A stretch of 64,000 bases of DNA, from contig CBDHHF010000014.1 of assembly GCA_965263205.1 (NCBI GenBank), forward strand, positions 372,001 through 436,000. Reading direction: 5' to 3'. The notes under the pieces are model-generated. The model saw only the letters and a program-made list of their open reading frames with translations. It searched no databases and was not told where the DNA came from. This document shows, one piece after another, positions 54,328 through 63,399 of this stretch. Position 1 is the stretch's first letter, and each line of letters begins with the position of its first letter. The stretch is from JBCCIM01 sp965263205 (GTDB lineage Bacteria; Bacteroidota; Rhodothermia; Rhodothermales; JAHQVL01). A program made the translations under genes and the position numbers.

Positions 54328-54363
54328 CAGGCTGCTATCCATGATCGGGTGGCAGCCTGTTTT
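54328..54363 (+). terminator. Intrinsic terminator after the Tat-oxidoreductase gene
   Basis: CAGGCTGC pairs with GCAGCCTG, followed by TTTTA. Confidence 0.7.
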
Positions 54364-54503
54364 ATTGTTGGCATTTTTCATCGACGAGGGAAAGCGTTGA
54401 CATTGCTTCTCGCTCAACTTCCTGCGTCAAAAACGAGGTTGTAACAATCGGCTTATTACACCCGTCTGATAGCCAATACCAACCATTATAACCCAATATT
54501 CCC

Positions 54504-55508
54504 ATGAGACACGTACGTCACGTGGTGCAGCTGCTGGTTTTTGCCGGCCTCCTCCTTGCTGTACCAACCACGACTTTTGCCCAGAACTACGACCACGACG
54601 AGGTTATCTCAAAACGATTTGATGTTGCCAAAGGCAGCCTGATTACACTCGATGCCGATATGGGCTCCGTTGTCATCGAAGGTGGCAGAGGTAGCGAAGT
54701 TGTTGTCAATGTCATCAAAGGCGTAAACAACGTAAGCCGTAACGAGGCCGAAAAGCTCTTTGACCGCTATGCCGTCTCGTTTGATGAGCGCGGTCGCGGT
54801 CTCGAAATCCAGGGCAAATACGATAAACCCCGGGGTCGGATAAACTGGCGTAAAAGCCTCAAGGTACACTATGAAATCATGGTACCCGAAGATGTAGAAG
54901 TGGATCTCAAAACGTCTGGCGGTAGCATCCATGCAGAAAATATCGCCGGCGATGTCAACCTCAAAACGTCTGGTGGATCACTCCAACTTAGAGACTTGTC
55001 CGGTCGCGTAACGGCACGCACGAGCGGGGGCTCTATCCAGGGCCGCAACCTTGGCGATGTAGCCGACCTCCATACCTCTGGCGGCAGCATCAACATCGAC
55101 GGTGCGGATGGTGCCATCGACGCCAAGACCTCGGGCGGCAGCATCAACATCGCTGACGTAGATGGCACCGTTGATGCGCAGACATCAGGTGGCACAATCC
55201 GCCTCCGCGAGATTGCCGGCGCAGTAAACGCGAAGACCTCAGGCGGCAGCATCGAAGCTGAAATCCTCGGTCAGCCGCAAGATGACATGCGTCTTCAAAC
55301 TTCGGGAGGTTCTGTCACAGTCCACCTCGACGACGATGTGCGCGCTGATCTGGATGCCCAGGCTTCAGGTGGCTCCGTGAGTTCTGATTTGGCTGTTACG
55401 GTCCGCGGCAAAATAAAACGCACCAAACTCCAGGGGGAAATTAACGGCGGCGGTCCGCTACTTACGCTTCGCACCTCTGGCGGTAGCGTGAAAATCAGAG
55501 AGAACTAG
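54504..55508 (+). CDS. DUF4097-type beta-repeat protein with ten TSGGS motifs
   Basis: 334 residues with a signal peptide (VQLLVFAGLLLAVPTTTFAQ). After a beta-rich N-terminal part (ITLDADMGSVVIEGGRGSEV) there are ten copies of a short repeat, [KRHQ]-[TA]-S-G-G-[ST]-[ILV], in residues about 135-330, mostly 18 residues apart, each followed by a D/N-x-A-G-x-V turn. This is the pattern of DUF4097/DUF2807-like adhesin solenoids, exported to the envelope. The repeat region should form an elongated beta-solenoid. A strong terminator follows at 55571. Confidence 0.88.
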   Translation: MRHVRHVVQLLVFAGLLLAVPTTTFAQNYDHDEVISKRFDVAKGSLITLDADMGSVVIEGGRGSEVVVNVIKGVNNVSRNEAEKLFDRYAVSFDERGRGLEIQGKYDKPRGRINWRKSLKVHYEIMVPEDVEVDLKTSGGSIHAENIAGDVNLKTSGGSLQLRDLSGRVTARTSGGSIQGRNLGDVADLHTSGGSINIDGADGAIDAKTSGGSINIADVDGTVDAQTSGGTIRLREIAGAVNAKTSGGSIEAEILGQPQDDMRLQTSGGSVTVHLDDDVRADLDAQASGGSVSSDLAVTVRGKIKRTKLQGEINGGGPLLTLRTSGGSVKIREN

Positions 55509-55570
55509 AGCGTCAAGGTTGTTAATACCAGGTTGAAGGTTATTGTCTCCAGCCCGGCATCATCAATTTG

Positions 55571-55608
55571 CGGGTTCAGTTGTGATTGACAACTGAACCC
55601 GTTTTTTT
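55571..55608 (+). terminator. Strong intrinsic terminator after the DUF4097 gene
   Basis: A 13-bp perfect stem (CGGGTTCAGTTGT / ACAACTGAACCCG) with a 5-nt loop, followed by seven Ts. Confidence 0.95.
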
Positions 55609-55632
55609 ATGCTTGGTATTGGGACGAAGCTT

Positions 55633-55735
55633 TGTGCTATACGCGAAGAGATTCTTCGCAGGGCTCAGAATTACATCGACTAGGGACTGTGCTATTCGTG
55701 AAGAGATTCTTCGCGGGGCTCCGAATCACATTGGA
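55633..55735. repeat. Two direct repeats of about 55 bp
   Basis: Units starting TGTGCTAT at 55633 and 55688 share GAAGAGATTCTTCGC(A/G)GGGCTC. Related GATCCTTCGC(A/G)GGGC pieces occur near 38390 and 38598, so this is a dispersed intergenic family. Confidence 0.8.
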
Positions 55736-55760
55736 GAAGGATGATAAAATTCCCCACCCA

Positions 55761-55910
55761 ATCGGCATTCGAAAATCGGCATTCGAAAATCGGCATTCGA
55801 AAATCGACATTCGAAAATCGACATTCGAAAATCGACATTCGAAAATCAGCATTCGAAAATCAGCATTCGAAAATCAGCATTCGGCATTCGGCATTCGAAA
55901 ATCGGCATTC
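55761..55910. repeat. 14-mer tandem array with stepwise unit changes
   Basis: About ten units of AATCGGCATTCGAA run head to tail. The first three have CGGC, the next three CGAC, the next three CAGC, then irregular CGGCATTCGGCATTCG copies. The array ends 69 bp before the PSD1-type gene. Confidence 0.95.
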
Positions 55911-55979
55911 TCCTCCGCTTGCACTTCTCTGGTGCATAAACTTTCTTAATATCCGGTACCAAACAATCTCTTTTGCCCC

Positions 55980-58835
55980 ATGGAAGCACTGTACTGGATC
56001 TGGGAACTACTGGGCCGGCTCCACCCACTGATGGTCCACTTTCCCGTCGGGCTGCTCGTTGTTGCCTTTGTGTTGGAAATGTTATCGCTCCGCGGCTCCC
56101 GAGAGGGGTTGCGCGATGGTATTTATGCGATGGTGGCCATTGGAGCCGCAACAGCCGTGCTTTCTTGCCTACTTGGCTGGCTGTTGGCGCGTGCGGGGGG
56201 CTACACGGCAAGTACCTTGCAATACCACAAGTGGAGCGGTATTGCCACAGCGCTTTTTGCTTGCTTCACGTACATACTCCTCAAAAAAGCAACGCGTACC
56301 CGCCAGACTGAAGCATGGCGATTGTACCGGATTTCTTTTGGCATCTGCATCATTGGCCTCACCCTCGCCGGCCATCTTGGTGCTACGCTTACCCATGGCG
56401 CTGGATACTTAACCGAAGTGCTGCCCTGGAATCAACCGGAAAGCAAAGCAGGCGAACTGTTATCTACCTTTCAAACCGTCGATGACGCGGGGCTATCTGA
56501 AGCACAATTGGATCAATTGAACCTCGAGGTCCGCGGCCTTTTTGCGCACAAATGTTACAAGTGCCACAGTACCGAGAAATACGAAGGCGATCTTATTCTG
56601 GACAACAAGGAGGATGTCTTTCGGGGTGGAGAAAACGGCCCCATTTTAATTGCCGGCGACGCTTCAAACAGCGAAATTATGCGTCGCCTCACACTCCCCC
56701 GCGATCACGTAGAGGCCATGCCTAAAAAGGCAAAGGGATTGACGGACGATGAAATTGCCTTGATTCGACTTTGGATCGATAAAGGCGCGCATTGGGCGGA
56801 TACCGCGCTGAAAATCTTCCCGGAAGCAACCATGGCACTTTCACAACCATCGTTGCCCGCCTCCAGTTCGTTTACACACCCAATTGATCAATTCGTCGAT
56901 GCCTATTTTGAGCAAGAGCGCGTACGTTGGCCGGCGCTTATCGACGATGCCCTTTTTATTCGCCGCGCCTACCTTGATGTGATTGGTTTACTGCCCGCAC
57001 CAGAGACAGTCGCCAATTTTGAAATTGATTCCAGAACGGACAAACGTGAACGGCTCATCGACGAATTACTCAAACGTGACGACGCATACGCGCAACACTG
57101 GTTGAGTTTTTGGAACGACCTGCTGCGCAATGATTACTCGGGTACGGGGTATATCACGGGAGGCCGGCAACAAATCTCTGCCTGGCTATACACAGCGCTT
57201 CAAGAAAACCGATCGTACAATGACATGGTGCGCGCGCTCTTGAACCCCGACGCTACCTCGCGCGGATTTATTCGAGGTATCCAGTGGCGCGGCTTCGCCA
57301 ACAACAGTCAAAGCGTGCAAATGCAGGCGGCGCAAAACATCTCCCAATCGCTGCTTGGCACCAACCTGAAATGTGCATCCTGTCACAACAGCTTTGTCAG
57401 TAATCTGACCCTCGATCAGGCGTACGGTTTTGCGAGCATCTTTTCGGACTCAACAATGCAGGTGTATCGCTGCGACAAACCTACAGGGCGCATGGCTTCG
57501 CCGGCGTTCATTTATCCAGAACTCGGCGCAGTTGATGCACCCACGGTATCCGAGCGGCTGGTACAACTCGCTGATGTTGTTGTGCAGCCGGCCAATGGCA
57601 GACTCTACCGCACCATGGCAAACAGAATGTGGGATCGCCTGCTTGGCCGTGGCATCATCATGCCTGTTGACGCCATGGACAATGATGCATGGAGCCAGGA
57701 ACTGCTCGATTGGCTTGCAGCCGACTTCAGGGCACATGATGGTGATCTCAAACATCTGATCCGACAAATCATGATGTCGGATACCTACCAGTTGGCTTCT
57801 GTCCCGACAGGTGCTGCGCAAGACCTACTTGCCCACAACTACACCTTTAACGGACCAGCCCGACGCAGACTCTCGGCAGAGCAGTTTGCCGATGCGATGA
57901 GCCAGGTGCTTGGTCCGGTCTATCATGGCGTGGCGTTTAATCCGGATGGCGAGGCTATCGAAGCCGGCTGGATCTGGCACCGTGAACGCGTTGTCGACCG
58001 GGATGTGTTGCCCCAACCAGGTAAACGATACTTCCGGCATACGTTTTCACTTGCTAATCAAGTCATCGAAAAGGCAGAAGCCCTGATTTCGGTTGATCAC
58101 AGTTTCACGCTTCACGTGAACGGCAACGAACTTGCAAACGGTAGCGACTGGCGTCGTGTCCAACGCATCGATGTTCAACCACACCTGGTTGCGGGTCAGA
58201 ACATCATTGCCATCGAAGCAATAAACGATGGCGATCTTCCCAATCCGGCCGGCATATTATTCAGCCTCCGCCTAAACTATACCGATGATACCGAACAGCG
58301 TATCATTTCAAATACAGATTGGCGATCATCCGCCACTACGCCTGCTCCTGCATGGCAAGCCGTTTCATTTGATGACAGCGACTGGCCAGCAGTGCGACGG
58401 TATGCCAGCTTTACGCGAAGCCACTGGGGCCAACTGCTTGATTTCCGTCACGAGGATCGAACATCGGGCCTTCCTTTTGCACGCGCATCGCTGGTAAAGC
58501 TTGATCCGTTTATGAAAGCGCTCGGCCGGCCAACACGCGAAAACGTAACCACACGTCGTGATGATCAGGCTACCCTTCTACAGGCCCTTGAATTAACAAA
58601 CGGCGTTTTCTTCAATACAGCACTCCAAGAAGGTGCACAGCGCTGGTTCAACCAATATGCCACTGACGGTAAAGCGCTGGTTAACGACATCTACCGAACG
58701 GCGCTTGGCCGGCCGCCAACGCGCCAGGAAGAATACGCAGCGTTGGACATTATTGGCGATCCTGTTGACGAAGTAGATCTTCAGGATTTCCTATGGGCCC
58801 TGCTCATGCTTCCCGAATTTCAACTGATCTATTGA
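55980..58835 (+). CDS. PSD1-type cytochrome with N-terminal membrane module and inserted beta-sandwich
   Basis: 951 residues. Residues 1-150 form four membrane helices with HPLMVHFPVGLLVVAF, a DUF2231-like module. Then come a planctomycete cytochrome c domain with CYKCH (C192, C195, H196), DUF1549 (about 300-480) with CASCH (C465, C468, H469), and DUF1553 split by an insert (about 675-800) that looks like a galactose-binding beta-sandwich (FTLHVNGNELANGSDWRRVQ; DDSDWPAVRRY). The membrane module could link the haem domains to the quinone pool. It is first of a pair with the DUF1501 gene 27 bp downstream. Same core family as the 1299-4340 protein but a very different architecture. Confidence 0.92.
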   Translation: MEALYWIWELLGRLHPLMVHFPVGLLVVAFVLEMLSLRGSREGLRDGIYAMVAIGAATAVLSCLLGWLLARAGGYTASTLQYHKWSGIATALFACFTYILLKKATRTRQTEAWRLYRISFGICIIGLTLAGHLGATLTHGAGYLTEVLPWNQPESKAGELLSTFQTVDDAGLSEAQLDQLNLEVRGLFAHKCYKCHSTEKYEGDLILDNKEDVFRGGENGPILIAGDASNSEIMRRLTLPRDHVEAMPKKAKGLTDDEIALIRLWIDKGAHWADTALKIFPEATMALSQPSLPASSSFTHPIDQFVDAYFEQERVRWPALIDDALFIRRAYLDVIGLLPAPETVANFEIDSRTDKRERLIDELLKRDDAYAQHWLSFWNDLLRNDYSGTGYITGGRQQISAWLYTALQENRSYNDMVRALLNPDATSRGFIRGIQWRGFANNSQSVQMQAAQNISQSLLGTNLKCASCHNSFVSNLTLDQAYGFASIFSDSTMQVYRCDKPTGRMASPAFIYPELGAVDAPTVSERLVQLADVVVQPANGRLYRTMANRMWDRLLGRGIIMPVDAMDNDAWSQELLDWLAADFRAHDGDLKHLIRQIMMSDTYQLASVPTGAAQDLLAHNYTFNGPARRRLSAEQFADAMSQVLGPVYHGVAFNPDGEAIEAGWIWHRERVVDRDVLPQPGKRYFRHTFSLANQVIEKAEALISVDHSFTLHVNGNELANGSDWRRVQRIDVQPHLVAGQNIIAIEAINDGDLPNPAGILFSLRLNYTDDTEQRIISNTDWRSSATTPAPAWQAVSFDDSDWPAVRRYASFTRSHWGQLLDFRHEDRTSGLPFARASLVKLDPFMKALGRPTRENVTTRRDDQATLLQALELTNGVFFNTALQEGAQRWFNQYATDGKALVNDIYRTALGRPPTRQEEYAALDIIGDPVDEVDLQDFLWALLMLPEFQLIY

Positions 58836-58862
58836 TCTTTTATTTCACACAATCAAGCTGCT

Positions 58863-60281
58863 ATGACAACGCGCCGTGAGTTTATAAAACACATGCAGGC
58901 CGCAGGCACTGCTGCGATGGCGGTCAGCTTGCCCGCAGCCACGTTCTTGAGTGGATGCAATACAGCTGTCGCACGGCCGGCAACGGCAGATGCTGTCGTT
59001 CTGCTCTGGATGGCCGGCGGCATGGCACATACGGAAACCTTTGATCCCAAAGCCTACACACCGTATGAAAAAGGGATCGAAGCCAGTCGTATTCTGAGCA
59101 CATTCCCATCACATCCGACAGCAGTAGATGGCATTTCTTTTTCAGAAGGCCTCCAGGAAATCGGCTCCGTACTAGACAAAGGGACCGTGATCCGCAACTA
59201 CCGCGCAGCTGATCTTGGATTTATCCTCCACTCACGGCATCAGTACCATTGGCACACGTGTTATGAGCCGCCACAATCCGTGCAGCTCCCGCATATTGGC
59301 TCGTGGATAGCGCGCGAGCTTGGCCCGATTAATCCGGCAATTCCGCCGTTTATCAACATTGGCCAGCGGTTTACAGTAGGCGAAGCGGAAGAGTTAAAGG
59401 CGTTTCACACCGCAGGTTTTCTCGGGAGTGAGTACGGCCCGTTCCTCATCCCAGACCCTTCAACCGGACTCGATAGCGTGCGGCCACCTATTGGCATGGA
59501 CATCAACAGGTTTGAACGACGCAATGAGCTTTACAGAGAGCTCATCAAAAAGAGTCCGATGGGCGAACGGGGCAGTGACTATCAGAAAGAATCGTTGTTA
59601 CGCTCGATGGAGCAAGCCTATCGCCTGTTGCACGCCCCTGAAGCCAAGGCGTTTGATTTGCAGCAAGAGCCGCAAGCAAGCTATGATGCCTACAATACAG
59701 GCCGATTTGGTCTGGGTTGCCTGCTCGCGAAGCGGTTGGTGCAACAAGGCGCGCGCTTTATCAGCGTGACAACGGAATATGAGCCGTTTATTGGATGGGA
59801 CACCCACGAGAATGGCCACACCCGGCTGGTCGACATGAAAAAGCTCATTGACCGGCCCATCGCTCAACTTATCCGCGATCTTGATGCAAGCGGTCACCTT
59901 GACCGGACACTGATCGTATTAGCGAGTGAATTCAGTCGGGATATGATCCAGGAGGGCCGGCCCGGTAAACACGTGAAAGACCAGGTGCAGGTACCCGACA
60001 AGCTGGAAAGCATTAAAAACTACGGCATGCACCGGCACTTTACCGACGGCTGCTCCCTGCTCATGTTTGGAGGCGGTATCAAAAAAGGATTTGCGTTCGG
60101 CGAGACGGCGACCACCCGGCCATGCAAAACAGTCGGAGATCCTATTTACATCGAAAACATCCACCAGTCCATTTACCACGCCCTGGGCATACCACCGGAG
60201 ACAAACTACGAAGTTGAGGGGCGCCCTGTGTATACTACCCCGGATGGGCTTGGCAAACCGCTACCCGAACTGTTTGCTTAA
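58863..60281 (+). CDS. DUF1501 family protein, Tat-exported
   Basis: 472 residues. The N-terminus MTTRREFIKHMQAAGTAAMA is a twin-arginine signal, with LSGC as possible lipobox. The body has VVLLWMAGGMAHTETFDPK, HSRHQYHWHTCYEPPQS, FISVTTEYEPFIGWDTHENG and VLASEFSRDMIQEGRPGKH, the usual DUF1501 signatures with metal-like His/Asp residues. The family fold is related to sulfatases and phosphatases; the reaction is not established. It follows the PSD1-type gene by 27 bp. Equivalent to the partial protein at 1-1274. Confidence 0.93.
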   Translation: MTTRREFIKHMQAAGTAAMAVSLPAATFLSGCNTAVARPATADAVVLLWMAGGMAHTETFDPKAYTPYEKGIEASRILSTFPSHPTAVDGISFSEGLQEIGSVLDKGTVIRNYRAADLGFILHSRHQYHWHTCYEPPQSVQLPHIGSWIARELGPINPAIPPFINIGQRFTVGEAEELKAFHTAGFLGSEYGPFLIPDPSTGLDSVRPPIGMDINRFERRNELYRELIKKSPMGERGSDYQKESLLRSMEQAYRLLHAPEAKAFDLQQEPQASYDAYNTGRFGLGCLLAKRLVQQGARFISVTTEYEPFIGWDTHENGHTRLVDMKKLIDRPIAQLIRDLDASGHLDRTLIVLASEFSRDMIQEGRPGKHVKDQVQVPDKLESIKNYGMHRHFTDGCSLLMFGGGIKKGFAFGETATTRPCKTVGDPIYIENIHQSIYHALGIPPETNYEVEGRPVYTTPDGLGKPLPELFA

Positions 60282-60301
60282 GACGAGCTTACGAGGAGGA
60301 A

Positions 60302-61420
60302 TCAAGCAGGGCCAACGCTGGAAATGTCGAACCCCAGTAGATCGTCGAGATTGGCGCGCTGTTTTGTCTTCAGTTCCAGTGCCAGGTTGTAGCCGATCAC
60401 CGGAGGGACATCTGCCGGCAATCCGAGTCGTTTTTGTATGACGGTCGGGTTTTTGAACCAACGCACGCTAAACTCGATGTACTGCCGTAGCAAGACGCGC
60501 ACAATCATCTGCATATACGCCCACCCGCCATCTGCTTCTTCTTTGATCACCTTTTCGCCATTCAACGCAATGGCATGCTGCATTCGGCGACCGGCGGTAT
60601 TGATCCACTGGGCCAATTCGGTTGGTGATGCATCCGAGCCTTGCCACGCACCTTGCACAGCGTCCAGCGCGGCGTAAACACGCTCTCGGAATGGACTATT
60701 CAACTTGAGCCGGCCAATTTTCTCAGCATTAATTCCTCCTAAAAGCGTATCCAATGCTGTAAACAGGAAAGCCGCGCGCTGCGTCCCCTTGAGGAGAAAA
60801 CCATACGAGCGATTGAAATTCTCGATCGCGATGTCGGCTGTTGTATGATGCGCAATGTGGTTATACTGCTCGATTAGATTCCAGAGACTAGAAAGTGCAG
60901 ATGGCGCACCTTTTTGCGAGGATAATTCTTCCAGACGGAGCGAGTAGGCAGCCGGCAACTCTTCTGGCATCGTCTCCATAAACACCTGCCGAAACGGACC
61001 CGGCAACCGAATGATGCTGGGTTTCTGGACAAACGCGCACTCGGCCATTTCAGGATCAATAAACCAGCCTGGCTTGAACAACCGAAGTGCAAGAATGGCG
61101 TTGCGAGCATGCTCAATCATGTCGTCCTTCAACCGATCCACGCCCTCGATAAAAGGCTCATCTGAAACCAGCGGCATCGAAAGGACCAGGCAAGGCGGCG
61201 GATCCGGGCCGACTTCAGGTGTATCTTCATCTCCAAAATTATCCAGCACGGGGCGAAAACGCTCCAGCCATGCTTCAGATTTGTGCAACAACCGCCACTC
61301 TTCTTTATACGGAATCATTACCCGTACAGCGCCACCAATAAGCCCCACATCCTGGCTGTCCATTTTGGCACCCCACAAGGGGAAATAGCCATACAATATG
61401 TTGGGAGGTTGCTGGGTCAT
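60302..61420 (-). CDS. HEPN-like protein of unknown function
   Basis: 372 residues, no signal or membrane helix. The C-terminal half is helical with RAAFLFTALDTLLGGINAEK, then NTAGRRMQHAIALNG and a VRVLLRQYIEFSVRW helix. This is the layout of Apea-type HEPN domains, where R-x4-6-H forms the ribonuclease site; here the spacing is RRMQH, slightly short, so activity is uncertain. Its ATG overlaps the stop of the previous reading frame (ATGA at 61417-61420), so it is translationally coupled to the HEPN gene upstream. Assignment rests on motif pattern, not on a database match. Confidence 0.65.
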   Translation of the reverse strand: MTQQPPNILYGYFPLWGAKMDSQDVGLIGGAVRVMIPYKEEWRLLHKSEAWLERFRPVLDNFGDEDTPEVGPDPPPCLVLSMPLVSDEPFIEGVDRLKDDMIEHARNAILALRLFKPGWFIDPEMAECAFVQKPSIIRLPGPFRQVFMETMPEELPAAYSLRLEELSSQKGAPSALSSLWNLIEQYNHIAHHTTADIAIENFNRSYGFLLKGTQRAAFLFTALDTLLGGINAEKIGRLKLNSPFRERVYAALDAVQGAWQGSDASPTELAQWINTAGRRMQHAIALNGEKVIKEEADGGWAYMQMIVRVLLRQYIEFSVRWFKNPTVIQKRLGLPADVPPVIGYNLALELKTKQRANLDDLLGFDISSVGPA

Positions 61421-62398
61421 GCCATTACCTCAGCATGCCGTAGATGTTCATGGAGCGTCTGATGGAAGGCACCGTCTTCGTACGCACGCTGAAGCAAACT
61501 GCCAAGGGTCTCGTCTGCCGTTCTGAAATCATGCAGCGCGAGTGCTTTCAGCAGTACTTCGCGCAACAACATCCGGCCCAGGCGCAAAGCTTGCGCATCT
61601 CCGCTATTCAGATCGGCCATGGTCATTTGCCCGTGTAGCAGGTTTGTCCGGAGCCGGATAGAGGCCGGCGTACGATTGGGCAAGATCCGTAATGCCAGAT
61701 CGCGCAGGGCTTACCAGCGCCGCTGCATGCTGGCCAAATGCACTCACAGCATCCGATTTACGTCCCTGCTCATCAAGAGGAAGGAGTAAATTTTCCAGCG
61801 CCGTAGTACAGTGAATAAAGTCGTTTACATGGTGTACACTGCGCTGCTCCCACCAGGCCCCTGGCCGGGCAGTACGCACAAGCGTTGCAAGTCCAGCTTC
61901 TACGCCAGGAAAATACGCCGCCGTACTCGTCGCTTCATCAGGAAGCAAATCATACGCGATATGAAGCGCTTGCAGCGCGCTTTCATCGAACTCGGATACA
62001 ATTCGGTTACCATACAAAATCCACTCGCGTTCAAAAGGGCCTACGAGCCTGTATGTCGCAACGCCAGCTTTCAGGTTAACCCGTACATAATGAACCGACA
62101 ATTGTGGATCAGGAATCAGAGGGACACGCGAATCCATCAGCAATGCGAGGTAAAAGCGATGCAGGCGCGCGCTGACTTGCTTCATTACGGCTTTAAGATC
62201 ACCTTCGAGCTCAGCTTCGCCGATGTAAAAAATCGGGCGCGCATCATTGAACTTGTCTTCGCTATCCGGAAAAGAGGGGTCGAGTTCACACCATTCACCA
62301 AAATACAGATAGGTCACCCGGCCATCAATCACTTCATGCGATGAGAGGCCGGGTGCGAGCTGTACACCCGGTAAATGCGCGAACCATTGAACATGCAT
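61417..62398 (-). pseudogene. HEPN-domain gene split by a +1 frameshift near 61657
   Basis: Two overlapping frames make one protein. Frame one (62398 to 61604) gives an N-terminal domain and the first HEPN helices (DFIHCTTALENLLLPLDEQG, ITDLAQSYAGLY) and then turns into nonsense. Frame two (ending 61417) carries the missing rest: RLRTNLLHGQMTMADL, a perfect Apea-HEPN R-x4-H motif, then RLGRMLLREVLLKALAL. Dropping one base (C at about 61657, in TAT-C-CGG) joins them as GLY-RLRTNLLHG, about 326 residues in total. It could be a mutation, an assembly error or programmed frameshifting. The 3' end overlaps the next HEPN-like gene by ATGA. Confidence 0.75.
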
Positions 62399-62435
62399 GG
62401 TTTTACCTACTCGCTCTTATCAAGCACAACATGAG

Positions 62436-63017
62436 TCAGACCCAATCAACACAGGGTACGCCGGCACTCCGCATCCACTTGAGCAATTCCATCACCTCCT
62501 CTCGCCGGCCCGAAGCTACCCTGATCCGATGGCCATTTTTGAAATGGATAAACAGCCAAAATGGAACAGGCAACATGTGCTGAATACGGGCCATTGCTGT
62601 CCAGTTTCTAGTTATTCGTAATCGCGTGATATAATCAAAAGGATAGCCTGTTTGCTTACCCTGCTTACGGATCATCTCCGCAGATATGCATACCTCAAAT
62701 TCGCCTGTTTCTTTCTGCCGGCGAAAACTCCGCCACTGACACAAAATGCCAAGCAGAAACACAATCGCCCCATAGATCAGAGTCGAAGAATGGATTCTCC
62801 CGCTAGGTAACTCCCAACCGATAATCACAATGCTTGCGTAAATAAAGAGCATGCCTACAACAAACAATACAATAGTAACAAATCGGCCTGAAGTGGTGCA
62901 TTCTAAATCACCTTGCTCGTTAACAGCCGCTTTGCAATTCGGATTGTCTATAAAAACTTGTTGTGTTGATGATTCAGAAATGCTCACGCAATTAGTAGTG
63001 CAAATCGGTGTTTGCAA
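62436..63017 (-). CDS. Two-TM membrane protein with PH-like cytoplasmic domain
   Basis: 193 residues. Two adjacent hydrophobic helices (about 46-68 and 76-95) are followed by a soluble domain with FEVCISAEMIRKQGKQTGYP, FDYITRLRITRN and RIRVASGRREEVMELLKWM, reminiscent of small bacterial PH-like/YcxB-type proteins. Four cysteines lie in the N-terminal 40 residues. It is 37 bp upstream of the frameshifted HEPN gene on the same strand, so the three may share a transcript. Function unknown. Confidence 0.65.
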   Translation of the reverse strand: MQTPICTTNCVSISESSTQQVFIDNPNCKAAVNEQGDLECTTSGRFVTIVLFVVGMLFIYASIVIIGWELPSGRIHSSTLIYGAIVFLLGILCQWRSFRRQKETGEFEVCISAEMIRKQGKQTGYPFDYITRLRITRNWTAMARIQHMLPVPFWLFIHFKNGHRIRVASGRREEVMELLKWMRSAGVPCVDWV

Positions 63018-63399
63018 TCAATAAGAATACAATCTTTGATAATACCTTGGTAGTACTTTGAAAGTAGAATCTAAGGGTATACAATCTATCAGACGAATGA
63101 CAGTAAGCGACCACGGAAGCGTACCAACCATGGGTGAGGTGCTTTCGCAATGGCAAAAGGTGGCGTCGTAGATCCCGTATGCCGGTGCAAAGCTCGCTTT
63201 ATAATTATATCGACTAAAATTGTTGTATGTACAATGACAGTGATTGGGGCCTGAATTACGTACCATAACCGGCTATTCAGGACCCTCTTTTTGGATTAGC
63301 TTGCAGTAATTATCAATACAACTGGCAATAACCAGGTAGAATCTATACTACCCGGTTCTTACCAGAAAAGACGCTTTGCTGAAAGGATAACAAATCCCC
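63018..63399. other. Gene-free interval
   Basis: About 380 bp with no convincing gene; an 82-residue leftward frame here has atypical composition. A hairpin AACCAGGTAG / CTACCCGGTT (63330-63357, one mismatch) could end the leftward amidohydrolase transcript. Confidence 0.5.
63330..63357 (-). terminator. Possible weak terminator of the amidohydrolase gene
   Basis: A 10-bp stem with one mismatch and an 8-nt loop lies 43 bp past the stop codon. It has no T-run. Confidence 0.35.

Noticed and set aside
55761..55910. Possible coding frames or a CRISPR across the 14-mer array
   Set aside because: Open frames arise only because the unit lacks stops in some phases, and 14 is not a multiple of three; there are no spacers.
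61811..62344. 177-residue rightward open frame
   Set aside because: It is antisense to the HEPN gene, where the leftward frame shows domain features.
63018..63266. 82-residue leftward frame
   Set aside because: It has odd composition (many His, Cys, Tyr) and no ribosome site; treated as non-coding.
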